Assembly (NCBI GenBank): GCA_023428465.1
Contig: JAEYXM010000272.1
Span: forward strand, 1-9,824
Source of the DNA: Actinomycetes bacterium
GTDB lineage: Bacteria; Actinomycetota; Actinomycetes; Actinomycetales; Cellulomonadaceae
Length of the DNA stretch: 9,824 bases
Reading direction: 5' to 3'
Shown one piece after another: positions 1-5,672 of the stretch (positions are counted from its first letter, which is position 1; each line of letters starts with the position of its first letter). Below the pieces are notes generated by a model. That model saw nothing but the letters and a program-made list of their open reading frames with translations. It was not told where the DNA came from and ran no database searches. The translations under genes and the position numbers were made by a program.

Positions 1-215
1 GCGTCGCCCTCGCGCTCCTCCGCCGGGTCGACGGCCGTCCAGGCGGCGCAGTTCACGACGGCGTCGTGCCCGGCCACGGCCTCGAGGGTCGCCGCGTAGT
101 CGGTGATGTCGACCTCGTCGCGGTCGACCGCGGTGACCTCGTCACCGCGTCCCCGCAGGAGGTCGACAAGGTCCTGTCCCAGCATTCCCGCCGAACCCGC
201 CACCAACCAGCGCAC
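1..215 (-). CDS. rfbD: dTDP-4-dehydrorhamnose reductase (RfbD/RmlD), N-terminal part, cut by left edge
   Basis: This is the last enzyme of dTDP-L-rhamnose synthesis. It reduces dTDP-4-dehydro-L-rhamnose with NAD(P)H in the cytoplasm. About 71 residues are visible. They begin VRWLVAGSAGMLGQDL, a Rossmann-type dinucleotide-binding start with GxxGMLG at about residues 7-13. Next come VDRDEVDITD (about 29-38) and VVNCAAWTAVDPAEE (about 53-67), which are hallmark RmlD segments of the extended SDR family. The catalytic YxxxK lies beyond the window edge. The GTG at 215-213 was chosen as start because the Rossmann strand begins immediately and a purine-rich ribosome binding site (GGAGAGGGGG) lies at 230-221. 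The gene is divergent from rfbC, the preceding step of the same pathway, and shares a 111-bp promoter region with it. Other SDR epimerases are possible, but the GMLGQD and NCAAWTAVD pattern strongly favours RmlD. Confidence 0.9.
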   Translation of the reverse strand, partial: MRWLVAGSAGMLGQDLVDLLRGRGDEVTAVDRDEVDITDYAATLEAVAGHDAVVNCAAWTAVDPAEEREGD

Positions 216-249
216 GCGCGCCCCCTCTCCACCGACCGTCCATGGCACT

Positions 250-265
250 GCGCCCAGGCGCCCAG
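250..265. repeat. Perfect tandem 8-bp direct repeat, GCGCCCAG twice
   Basis: GCGCCCAG occurs at 250-257 and again at 258-265 with no gap. It sits just left of the paired -10-like boxes between rfbD and rfbC. It could be a regulator half-site array or chance in GC-rich DNA; the sequence alone does not decide. Confidence 0.5.
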
Positions 266-292
266 AGTAGTCAGGCCACTACGCTGAACCGC
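257..292. promoter_or_regulatory. Divergent promoter region of rfbD and rfbC with mirror-image -10 boxes
   Basis: The plus strand has TACGCT at 280-285, matching the actinobacterial -10 pattern TANNNT. It would start transcription near 292 and leave a leader of about 35 nt before rfbC. The minus strand has TACTCT reading from 269 to 264, which would start rfbD transcription near 257. The two boxes are arms of one imperfect inverted repeat, 263-271 and 278-286, with 8 of 9 positions paired around a 6-bp spacer. The core is a perfect GTAGT-N6-ACTAC at 267-282. No convincing -35 hexamer is present for either direction. The boxes are so close that two polymerases could hardly bind at once, or a dimeric regulator could sit on the repeat. 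Both readings are inference. Confidence 0.5.
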
Positions 293-326
293 GTCGTGCC
301 CCCCGCACCGAGACCCTGGAGGTTCC

Positions 327-947
327 GTGCAGTACCGCGAGCTCGCCGTCCCCGGAGCGTGGGAGATCACGCCACGCCAGTTCGGCGACCCCCGGGGGGT
401 GTTCCTCGAGTGGTTCAAGCTCGGGCCGTTCGCCGAGGCCGCCGGTCACGCCCTCGAGCTGCAGCAGGCGAACCTGTCGGTCTCCGCGGCCGGGGTCGTG
501 CGCGGGATCCACTTCGCCGACGTGCCGCCCGGCCAGGCCAAGTACGTGACGTGCGCGTCGGGCGCGGTGCTCGACGTGATCGTCGACATCCGGGTCGGTT
601 CGCCGACGTTCGGCACGTGGGACACGGTGCTCCTCGACGACGTCGACCGGCGTGCCGTCTACCTGGCCGAGGGCCTCGGCCACGCGTTCATGTCGCTCGA
701 GGACGACTCCACGGTCCTGTACCTGTGCTCGACGGGGTACGCGCCGCAGCGCGAGCACGGCATCCACCCGCTCGACCCGGACGTGGCGATCGTGTGGCCG
801 ACGCACGACCGCGCGGGCCGCCCGATCGAGCCCCAGCTGTCCGAGAAGGACGCCGCCGCCCCGACGCTCGCCGAGGCGCTCGACGCCGGTCTCCTCCCGC
901 AGGCAGCCGACGTCCAGGCGTGGCTCGACGGCCTGCGCGGCCTCTGA
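327..947 (+). CDS. rfbC: dTDP-4-dehydrorhamnose 3,5-epimerase (RfbC/RmlC)
   Basis: RmlC epimerises C3 and C5 of dTDP-4-dehydro-6-deoxy-D-glucose, the step before RmlD in dTDP-L-rhamnose synthesis, in the cytoplasm. The 206-residue product has the usual length and cupin layout. DPRGVFLE at 21-28 is the family's DxRG motif. QANLSVS at 47-53 leads to VVRGIHF at 57-63, where His62 is the expected catalytic base. LDVIVDIR lies at 82-89. GLGHAFMSLEDDSTVLYLCS spans 116-135, followed by Tyr138, the expected second catalytic residue. EHGIHPLDPD lies at 143-152 and SEKDA at 172-176, whose Asp is conserved. The GTG start at 327 is preceded by GGAGG at 318-322. It is divergent from rfbD and convergent with the glycosyltransferase that ends at 993. 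The gene appears intact. Confidence 0.95.
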   Translation: MQYRELAVPGAWEITPRQFGDPRGVFLEWFKLGPFAEAAGHALELQQANLSVSAAGVVRGIHFADVPPGQAKYVTCASGAVLDVIVDIRVGSPTFGTWDTVLLDDVDRRAVYLAEGLGHAFMSLEDDSTVLYLCSTGYAPQREHGIHPLDPDVAIVWPTHDRAGRPIEPQLSEKDAAAPTLAEALDAGLLPQAADVQAWLDGLRGL

Positions 948-966
948 CCGGCACACCTCGGCTCGT

Positions 967-984
967 GCCCGCCGGCCGGCGGGC
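967..984. terminator. Perfect 18-bp palindrome, possible bidirectional terminator
   Basis: The sequence GCCCGCCGGCCGGCGGGC lies in the 45-bp gap between two convergent genes. It is a perfect palindrome and can fold as a 7-bp GC stem with a GGCC loop on either strand. No T-tract follows on either side, so it is not a classical intrinsic terminator. U-less hairpins are commonly proposed as terminators in high-GC actinobacteria. The position between stop codons fits that role, but GC-rich palindromes also arise by chance. Confidence 0.5.
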
Positions 985-992
985 GCCGCGTC

Positions 993-2114
993 CTAACGGC
1001 GCAGGGCGGCCTCGTACGCCTCGAGGTGCACCTGGGCGGAGGCGTCCCACGTGAACTCCGCGGCACGTGACACGGCGGCGGCCGCGAGGGCCGCGCGTCG
1101 GGCGGGGTCGTCGAGGAGCTCGGTGAGCGCGCCCGAGATCGCGGCGTCGTCGGTCTCGCAGTACGCGACCGCGTCGCCGCCGACCTCCGGCAGCGACAGG
1201 CGCCGCGTCGTCAGGACGGGCGCACCGCAGGCCATGGCCTCGAGCACGGGCAGCCCGAAGCCCTCGCCGAGGCTGGGATAGGCGACGACGGTCGCGCCGC
1301 CGAGCAGCCCCGCGAGGTCCCCGACCGGCAGGTAGCCGGTGCGCAGCGCCGTCAGGTGGCCGGGCACGGCCGCGAGCGCGGGGTCGACGTCGTCGTCCCA
1401 GCCGCGTCCGCCCGCGAGGACCAGGGCCGGCGCGTCGGGCCGCTCGGCCACCGCCTGCACCCAGGCGCGGATCAGCGCCGGGACGTTCTTGCGGGGCTCG
1501 AGCGTCCCGAGGAACGCCACGTACTGGCGACCCTCGAGCCCGAGCCCGGCCGCCACGCGCGCCCGCTCGGCGTCGTCGACCTCGTGGAAGAGCGCAGCGT
1601 CGACGCCGTGGTAGGCGACGTGGAACTGCTCGGCGCGGGCACCCGCGAACCGCTGGACCTCGGCCGCCGTGGCCCGGGAGGGCACGACGAGCGCCGCCGC
1701 GTCGCGCACGGCGACGCGCGTGGCCGTCCGGAAGAAGCGCGCCTTGACCGGCGAGTGCAGGTCGGGGTCGCTGAAGAACGTCGCGTCGTGGAGCGTGACG
1801 ACCACGGGGACCCGGCACCGTCGCGGCATCGTGTAGTGCGGGCTGTGCACGACGTCGCCCCGCACGGCCCGCGCGATCGCGGGCAGCCCCGTCTGCTCCC
1901 ACGCCAGGCGCACCGCCCGGCTCGCCACGCGGTTCGGGGCGAGGACGACCTCCGCCGAGGGCACCTCCTCCGCGAGGAGCGCGGCGTCGCGCGCCTGCGC
2001 CACGACCACGAGGTCCACGCCCGTGCGCGCCAGGGCGGGGAGCAGCTCGTCGACGTACCTGCCCACCCCACCGCGGTCCGCGGGGATCGCGGTCGCGTCC
2101 AGCACCACGCGCAT
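993..2114 (-). CDS. GT4-type glycosyltransferase (GT-B fold)
   Basis: This is a predicted cytoplasmic retaining glycosyltransferase that would transfer a nucleotide-activated sugar to a growing glycan. The 373-residue product matches family GT4. The N-terminal acceptor domain has a glycine-rich loop GGVGRY at 15-20, VTLHDATFF at 106-114 and VVPSRATA at 143-150. The C-terminal donor domain opens with FLGTLEPRKN at 201-210, giving the Arg-Lys pair that contacts the donor diphosphate. It carries the EX7E motif in EGFGLPVLE (Glu284 and Glu292), followed by AMACGAPVL and SLPEVGGDA. No membrane segment is evident. The ATG start at 2114-2112 is preceded by GGAGGAAGGA. It forms its own minus-strand unit, divergent from the operon at 2205. 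Neighbouring rfb genes make a rhamnosyl or mannosyl transfer plausible, but the sugar cannot be read from the sequence. Confidence 0.9.
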   Translation of the reverse strand: MRVVLDATAIPADRGGVGRYVDELLPALARTGVDLVVVAQARDAALLAEEVPSAEVVLAPNRVASRAVRLAWEQTGLPAIARAVRGDVVHSPHYTMPRRCRVPVVVTLHDATFFSDPDLHSPVKARFFRTATRVAVRDAAALVVPSRATAAEVQRFAGARAEQFHVAYHGVDAALFHEVDDAERARVAAGLGLEGRQYVAFLGTLEPRKNVPALIRAWVQAVAERPDAPALVLAGGRGWDDDVDPALAAVPGHLTALRTGYLPVGDLAGLLGGATVVAYPSLGEGFGLPVLEAMACGAPVLTTRRLSLPEVGGDAVAYCETDDAAISGALTELLDDPARRAALAAAAVSRAAEFTWDASAQVHLEAYEAALRR

Positions 2115-2204
2115 GCGTGCGTCCTTCCTCCGGAGTCGTCGTCATACCGGGTATCCACCCCAGGACTGACCGGCACGAGCATGGCACGCAATACACTCCC
2201 CAAC
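2115..2204. promoter_or_regulatory. Divergent intergenic region with a plus-strand -10 box set for leaderless start
   Basis: This 90-bp gap separates the minus-strand GT4 gene from the plus-strand glycan operon. On the plus strand TACACT at 2192-2197 fits TANNNT and lies 7 nt before the GTG at 2205, the geometry of a leaderless transcript. A TTGAC-like element, CTGACC, lies at 2166-2171, but the 20-bp spacer is long. On the minus strand a good ribosome binding site for the GT4 gene is visible (GGAGGAAGGA, about 2132-2123), but no clear -10 is. An 11-bp inverted repeat, ATACC-G-GGTAT, at 2144-2154 could be an operator half-way between the genes. Confidence 0.5.
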
Positions 2205-2984
2205 GTGTCGGACCCCCAACGCGTGCTCATCGTGATCCCCGCGTGGAACGAGGAGGAGGTCCTCCCCCGGGTGCTCGACGAGGTGGCGCAGTGCGTCCCG
2301 GGCGCCGACGTCCTCGTCGTCAACGACGGGTCGACCGACCGGACCTCCGCCGTCGCACGCGCCGCGGGCGTGCGCGTCGTCGACCTGCCGATCAACCTCG
2401 GCGTGGGCGGCGCGATGCGGGCCGGCTACAAGGCCGGCCTGCGCGGGGACTACGACGCGGTCGTGCAGCTCGACGCCGACGGCCAGCACGACCCGCGCGA
2501 CGTCCCGCGCCTCGTCGCTGAGCTGGACGGCACCGACATCGTGATCGCGGCGCGGTTCGCCGGCGTCGGCGAGTACGAGGTGCGCGGGCCGCGGCGCCTC
2601 GCGATGAAGGTCCTGGCCACGGTCCTCTCGCGCGTCACCGGCACGCGCCTGACCGACACGACGTCGGGCTTCAAGGCCGTGGGCCGACGCGCCGTGGCCC
2701 TGTTCGCGGCGGACTACCCCGCCGAGTACCTCGGGGACACGATCGAGGCGCTCGTCATCGCGGCGCGCGGCGGCATGCGCGTGCGGCAGGTCGGCGTGAC
2801 GATGCGCCCGCGCGCCGGCGGCAGGCCGTCGCACAACCCGATCAAGGCGGCGCTCTTCCTGGCCCGCGCGTCGCTCGCCCTCGTCGTCGCCCTCTCGCGA
2901 CCGTACGTCCGCCCGGCCGCCGGGGCGGACGCCGGACCGGCCGGCTTCACCGGCACGACACCGTCCGACGGGAGGACCCCGTGA
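2205..2984 (+). CDS. GT2 glycosyltransferase, dolichol-phosphate-mannose-synthase-like
   Basis: This is an inverting GT-A enzyme of family 2 that probably transfers a sugar to a polyprenyl phosphate on the cytoplasmic face. In the 259-residue reading, the nucleotide-binding start is IPAWNEE at 11-17 and VVNDGSTDRT at 38-47. NLGVGGAMRAGY follows at 64-75, then the metal-binding DxD motif in QLDADGQHDP at 88-97. The acceptor-side DTTSGFKAVGRRA lies at 151-163. This order is typical of the DPM1 subgroup. There is no convincing C-terminal membrane pair, so it may need a membrane partner. The GTG at 2205 is preferred because a -10-like TACACT ends 7 nt upstream. An in-frame ATG at 2181 would add eight residues, but it lacks a ribosome binding site and would place the -10 box inside the gene. 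It overlaps the DUF2304 gene by 4 bp. The transferred sugar is unknown. Confidence 0.85.
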   Translation: MSDPQRVLIVIPAWNEEEVLPRVLDEVAQCVPGADVLVVNDGSTDRTSAVARAAGVRVVDLPINLGVGGAMRAGYKAGLRGDYDAVVQLDADGQHDPRDVPRLVAELDGTDIVIAARFAGVGEYEVRGPRRLAMKVLATVLSRVTGTRLTDTTSGFKAVGRRAVALFAADYPAEYLGDTIEALVIAARGGMRVRQVGVTMRPRAGGRPSHNPIKAALFLARASLALVVALSRPYVRPAAGADAGPAGFTGTTPSDGRTP

Positions 2985-3361
2985 CCGGCTACCCCTTCGC
3001 CCTCGGGCTGACGGCGGTCGTCGTCGTCTTCGTCCTGCTGCTGCTGCGCACGCGGCGCCTGCGGGAGAAGTACGCGGCGATCTGGCTCGTGCTGGCGGGC
3101 GTCGTCGTCGTGCTCGCGGTCTTCCCCGACCTGGCACTGTGGCTCGCGGAGCGCGTGGGCGTCGAGACGCCGGTCAACCTGCTCTTCTCGGGCGCGATCG
3201 TCGTGCTCCTCGCGGTGTGCATCCAGCTCAGCAGCGAGCTGTCCGCGCTCGAGGAGGAGACGCGGACCGTCGCGGAGGAGCTCGCGCTCCTCGCCGAGCG
3301 CGTGGACCGGCTCGAGGCGTCCACCCTGGGCGACGTGCCGCCGGACCAGGACACCGCGTGA
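2981..3361 (+). CDS. DUF2304 family small membrane protein
   Basis: The 126-residue product has the DUF2304 pattern. It has a first membrane helix at about 6-22, a basic loop RTRRLREKY at 23-31, a second helix at about 32-50, VNLLFSGA at 65-72 within a third helix (about 64-84), then a strongly heptad-like acidic helix at about 85-113 (SSELSALEEETRTVAEELAL). The function of the family is not established. It commonly sits beside DPM1-like GT2 genes, as here, where its GTG start overlaps the stop of the GT2 gene (GTGA) and a GGAGG at 2971-2975 serves it. The coiled coil after membrane helices suggests a scaffold or anchor for a soluble glycosyltransferase. That is inference by analogy with eukaryotic DPM2/DPM3, not homology. 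Confidence 0.85.
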   Translation: MTGYPFALGLTAVVVVFVLLLLRTRRLREKYAAIWLVLAGVVVVLAVFPDLALWLAERVGVETPVNLLFSGAIVVLLAVCIQLSSELSALEEETRTVAEELALLAERVDRLEASTLGDVPPDQDTA

Positions 3362-4653
3362 CCGATCCGGCGCAGGCCCCTGCGACGCCGCCGACGGCGC
3401 GCGCCGCGGCCCGCCCGACGGCGTGGGTCGCCGTCGGGCTGCTCGCGTTCGGCGGCTCGAACTTCGCGTTCCTCGCCTTCGCCGGCCGCGACCTCGGCCC
3501 CGGCGCGGCAGCTCCGCTGGCCGTGGCCTGGACCCTGCTCAACGCGATCGGCATCGGCCTGTTCCAGCCCCTGGAGCAGGAGGCCGGCCGGCGGATCTCC
3601 GCGCGTCGCACGCTCACGGGCGAGGCCCGCGCGGACCTGCGCCACCTCGTGCGTCTCGCGCTGGTCGCGTGCACCGTGTGCGCCGTGGTCGCCGCGGCGC
3701 TCCTCGGGCCGATCGCGACCCTGGTGTTCCAGGACCGCCGGGAGCTCGTCGCCGTGCTCGTGCTGGGTCTCGTGGGACAGGCCGTCGCGTACCTGGCGCG
3801 CGGGGTCCTCGCGGGGACGGGTCGCTTCCCACGGTACGGGCTCCAGCTCCTCGCCGACGGTGTCCTGCGCACGGCCGCGGCCGGCGTGCTCTTCGTCGCC
3901 GGGGCGAACGTGGGCTCCTACGGAGCGGTGCTGGTGGTCTCACCGATCCTGGCGACGCTCCTCGCGGTGAGCCCGCGCGCGGTCGGGCACGCCGTCACCG
4001 GGGCTCCTGCCGCCGGCGGCGTGGCCCCGAGCATGGGCGCCCTCGTGGCCGCGTCGACGAGCGGGCAGCTCCTCGCGAACGTCGGCCAGCTCGCGGTCGC
4101 GGCGCTGGCCACCGCCTCGCAGCAGGGCCTCGCCGGACGGTTCGTGTACGCGGTGACCGTCGCCCGGATCCCGCTGTTCCTGTTCGCCGCCGTCCAGGCG
4201 GTCTTCCTGCCCTCGCTCGCGGCGCTGCTCGCGCGCCGGGACGGCGCGGGGTTCCGGCGCTCGGTCCGGAACGCGACGGTCGCGACGTCGGCGCTGGGCG
4301 GCGTCGGCGTCCTCGGCGTGGGGCTGCTGGGCAACTGGGTCATGGGCCTGATCTACGGCCCGGACTTCCACCTCGACACGGGCGCGTTCACGCTGGTCGC
4401 GGTGTCGGGTGGGCTCTTCATGCTCGCCCAGGTCGGGGCGCAGGGCCTGCTCGCCCACCACGCCGATGCCGTGGTGGCCCTCGGCTGGACCCTGGGCCTG
4501 GTCGCCGCACTCGTCTCGCTCGCCCTGCCGGGTGACCTGGCGACGCGCGTGGCCGTGGCGTTGTGCGTCGGCTCGGGCGCGGCCATGGTGAGCCACGCCG
4601 TCGCGCTGCGGTCCGTGCACCGGGCGTGGGCCGGCGAGGAGGCGGCGGCGTGA
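3358..4653 (+). CDS. Polysaccharide flippase-like membrane protein (Wzx/MOP superfamily)
   Basis: The 431-residue product is almost entirely hydrophobic, with about 12 predicted membrane segments between residues 22 and 417. It starts with a proline/alanine-rich cytoplasmic tail of about 20 residues. The early motif LFQPLEQEAGRRI at 68-80 is typical of actinobacterial polysaccharide-biosynthesis members of the MOP superfamily (Wzx/MATE-like). A Tyr-Gly-Pro-Asp stretch, GLIYGPDF at 330-337, matches the loop seen after the ninth or so helix in Wzx proteins. Its likely role is to flip a lipid-linked oligosaccharide from the inner to the outer face of the membrane. The GTG start forms a GTGA overlap with the DUF2304 stop; the same reading frame is open upstream, but an earlier start would run through that gene. 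The substrate cannot be told from sequence. Confidence 0.82.
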   Translation: MTDPAQAPATPPTARAAARPTAWVAVGLLAFGGSNFAFLAFAGRDLGPGAAAPLAVAWTLLNAIGIGLFQPLEQEAGRRISARRTLTGEARADLRHLVRLALVACTVCAVVAAALLGPIATLVFQDRRELVAVLVLGLVGQAVAYLARGVLAGTGRFPRYGLQLLADGVLRTAAAGVLFVAGANVGSYGAVLVVSPILATLLAVSPRAVGHAVTGAPAAGGVAPSMGALVAASTSGQLLANVGQLAVAALATASQQGLAGRFVYAVTVARIPLFLFAAVQAVFLPSLAALLARRDGAGFRRSVRNATVATSALGGVGVLGVGLLGNWVMGLIYGPDFHLDTGAFTLVAVSGGLFMLAQVGAQGLLAHHADAVVALGWTLGLVAALVSLALPGDLATRVAVALCVGSGAAMVSHAVALRSVHRAWAGEEAAA

Positions 4654-5657
4654 TCTCCGTCCTCATGCTCGCCTACGGCGAGGAGACCTACCTCGGCGAG
4701 GCGGTCGCGGCCGTCCTGGCCTCCACGGGCGTCGACCTCGAGGTGGTGCTCGTCGACAACGGCTGCACGACCGACGCCGTCGCGTCCCTGCCGGCCGACC
4801 CGCGGCTGCGGGTCGAGGTGCCCGGCCGCAACCTCGGCTTCACGGGCGGCGTGAACCTCGCGGCGACGCTCGCGCGCGGCGACATCCTGGTGCTCGTGAA
4901 CTCCGACGCGGTGGTCGCGCCCGACGCGATCGGGCTCCTCGCCGCGCGCGCCGTCGACCCGGCGGTGGGGCTGGCGGGGGCGCTCGTCGTGCTGGGCGAG
5001 GACCCGGGGACGATCAACTCGGCGGGGAACCCGCTGCACGTGCTCGGCCTGTCGTGGGCGGGCGCGATGGGTCGCCCGGTCGCCGACGCCGCGGGCGTGC
5101 GCGACGTCGCGTCGGTCAGCGGGGCGGGCCTGGCGGTGCGCCGCGAGGTGTGGGAGTCCCTCGGCGGCTTCCCGACGCCGTACTTCGCCTACCTGGAGGA
5201 CCTCGAGCTGGCGTGGCGGTGCTGGCAGCGCGGGCTGCGCGTCGAGCTGGTGCCCGAGGCGGTCGTCGTGCACCACTACGAGTTCTCGCGGAGCCCACTT
5301 AAGATGTACCTGCTCGAGCGCAACCGCCTGCTCGTGCTCCTCACCTGCCACGAGGCCCGCACGCTCGCGCTGCTCGCGGTCCCGCTCCTGGCGTTCGAGG
5401 CCGCGATCGCGCTGGTGGCCGTCCTGCAGGGCTGGGGAGGCCAGAAGGTCAAGGGCTGGCGCTGGGTGCTGCGGCACCGGCGCTGGGTGCGTGAGCGCCG
5501 CCGCGAGGCCCAGGCCTCGCGCACCGTGGCGGACCACGACCTCACCGACCTGCTCACGGCGACGTTCGACCCCGCACAGACGCCGCTGCCTCGCGCGGCG
5601 GCCCCCCTCGAGTGGCTGCTGCGGGCCTACTGGTCCGCCGCACGACGACTGGTCTAG
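4650..5657 (+). CDS. GT2 glycosyltransferase with C-terminal hydrophobic segment, rhamnosyltransferase-like
   Basis: This family 2 GT-A glycosyltransferase of 335 residues resembles WbbL-type rhamnosyltransferases in layout. The N-terminal strand ISVLMLAYGEE is followed by VVLVDNGCTTD at 32-42, NLGFTGGVNLA at 61-71 and the metal-binding NSDAVV at 84-89. SVSGAGLAVRREVW at 155-168 precedes the catalytic-site Glu-Asp in YLEDLELAWR at 181-190. Then come HHYEF at 208-212 and ERNRL at 223-227. A hydrophobic stretch at about 227-258 could be one or two membrane helices, followed by an Arg-rich tail (RHRRWVRERRRE at 275-286) that would face the cytoplasm. The GTG start overlaps the flippase stop (GTGA), with AGGAGG at 4637-4642. 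The rfb genes in the window make dTDP-rhamnose a plausible donor, but this is inference. Confidence 0.87.
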   Translation: MISVLMLAYGEETYLGEAVAAVLASTGVDLEVVLVDNGCTTDAVASLPADPRLRVEVPGRNLGFTGGVNLAATLARGDILVLVNSDAVVAPDAIGLLAARAVDPAVGLAGALVVLGEDPGTINSAGNPLHVLGLSWAGAMGRPVADAAGVRDVASVSGAGLAVRREVWESLGGFPTPYFAYLEDLELAWRCWQRGLRVELVPEAVVVHHYEFSRSPLKMYLLERNRLLVLLTCHEARTLALLAVPLLAFEAAIALVAVLQGWGGQKVKGWRWVLRHRRWVRERRREAQASRTVADHDLTDLLTATFDPAQTPLPRAAAPLEWLLRAYWSAARRLV

Positions 5658-5672
5658 GAGGACGAGCTGGTG
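5656..5672 (+). promoter_or_regulatory. Ribosome binding site deciding the start of the DUF2142 gene
   Basis: AGGAGG at 5656-5661 overlaps the TAG stop of the upstream glycosyltransferase and lies 8 nt before the GTG at 5670. It supports that GTG as the start and keeps translation of the operon continuous across its only real gap. Confidence 0.7.

Noticed and set aside
688..2196. A 502-codon minus-strand open frame overlapping the GT4 gene in another frame
   Set aside because: Its Arg/Gly/Ala-rich, motif-free composition and full overlap with the GT4 gene, which has clear GT-B motifs, mark it as a shadow.
2181..2204. ATG at 2181 as the start of the DPM1-like GT2
   Set aside because: No ribosome binding site precedes it, and the -10-like TACACT would fall inside the coding region; the GTG at 2205 fits better. 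Kept as an alternative.
5292..5308. Locally AT-richer patch with rare codons (CCA CTT AAG) inside the GT2 at 4650
   Set aside because: It is only a few codons long, stays in frame and encodes part of the conserved region before ERNRL, so there is no sign of insertion or frameshift.
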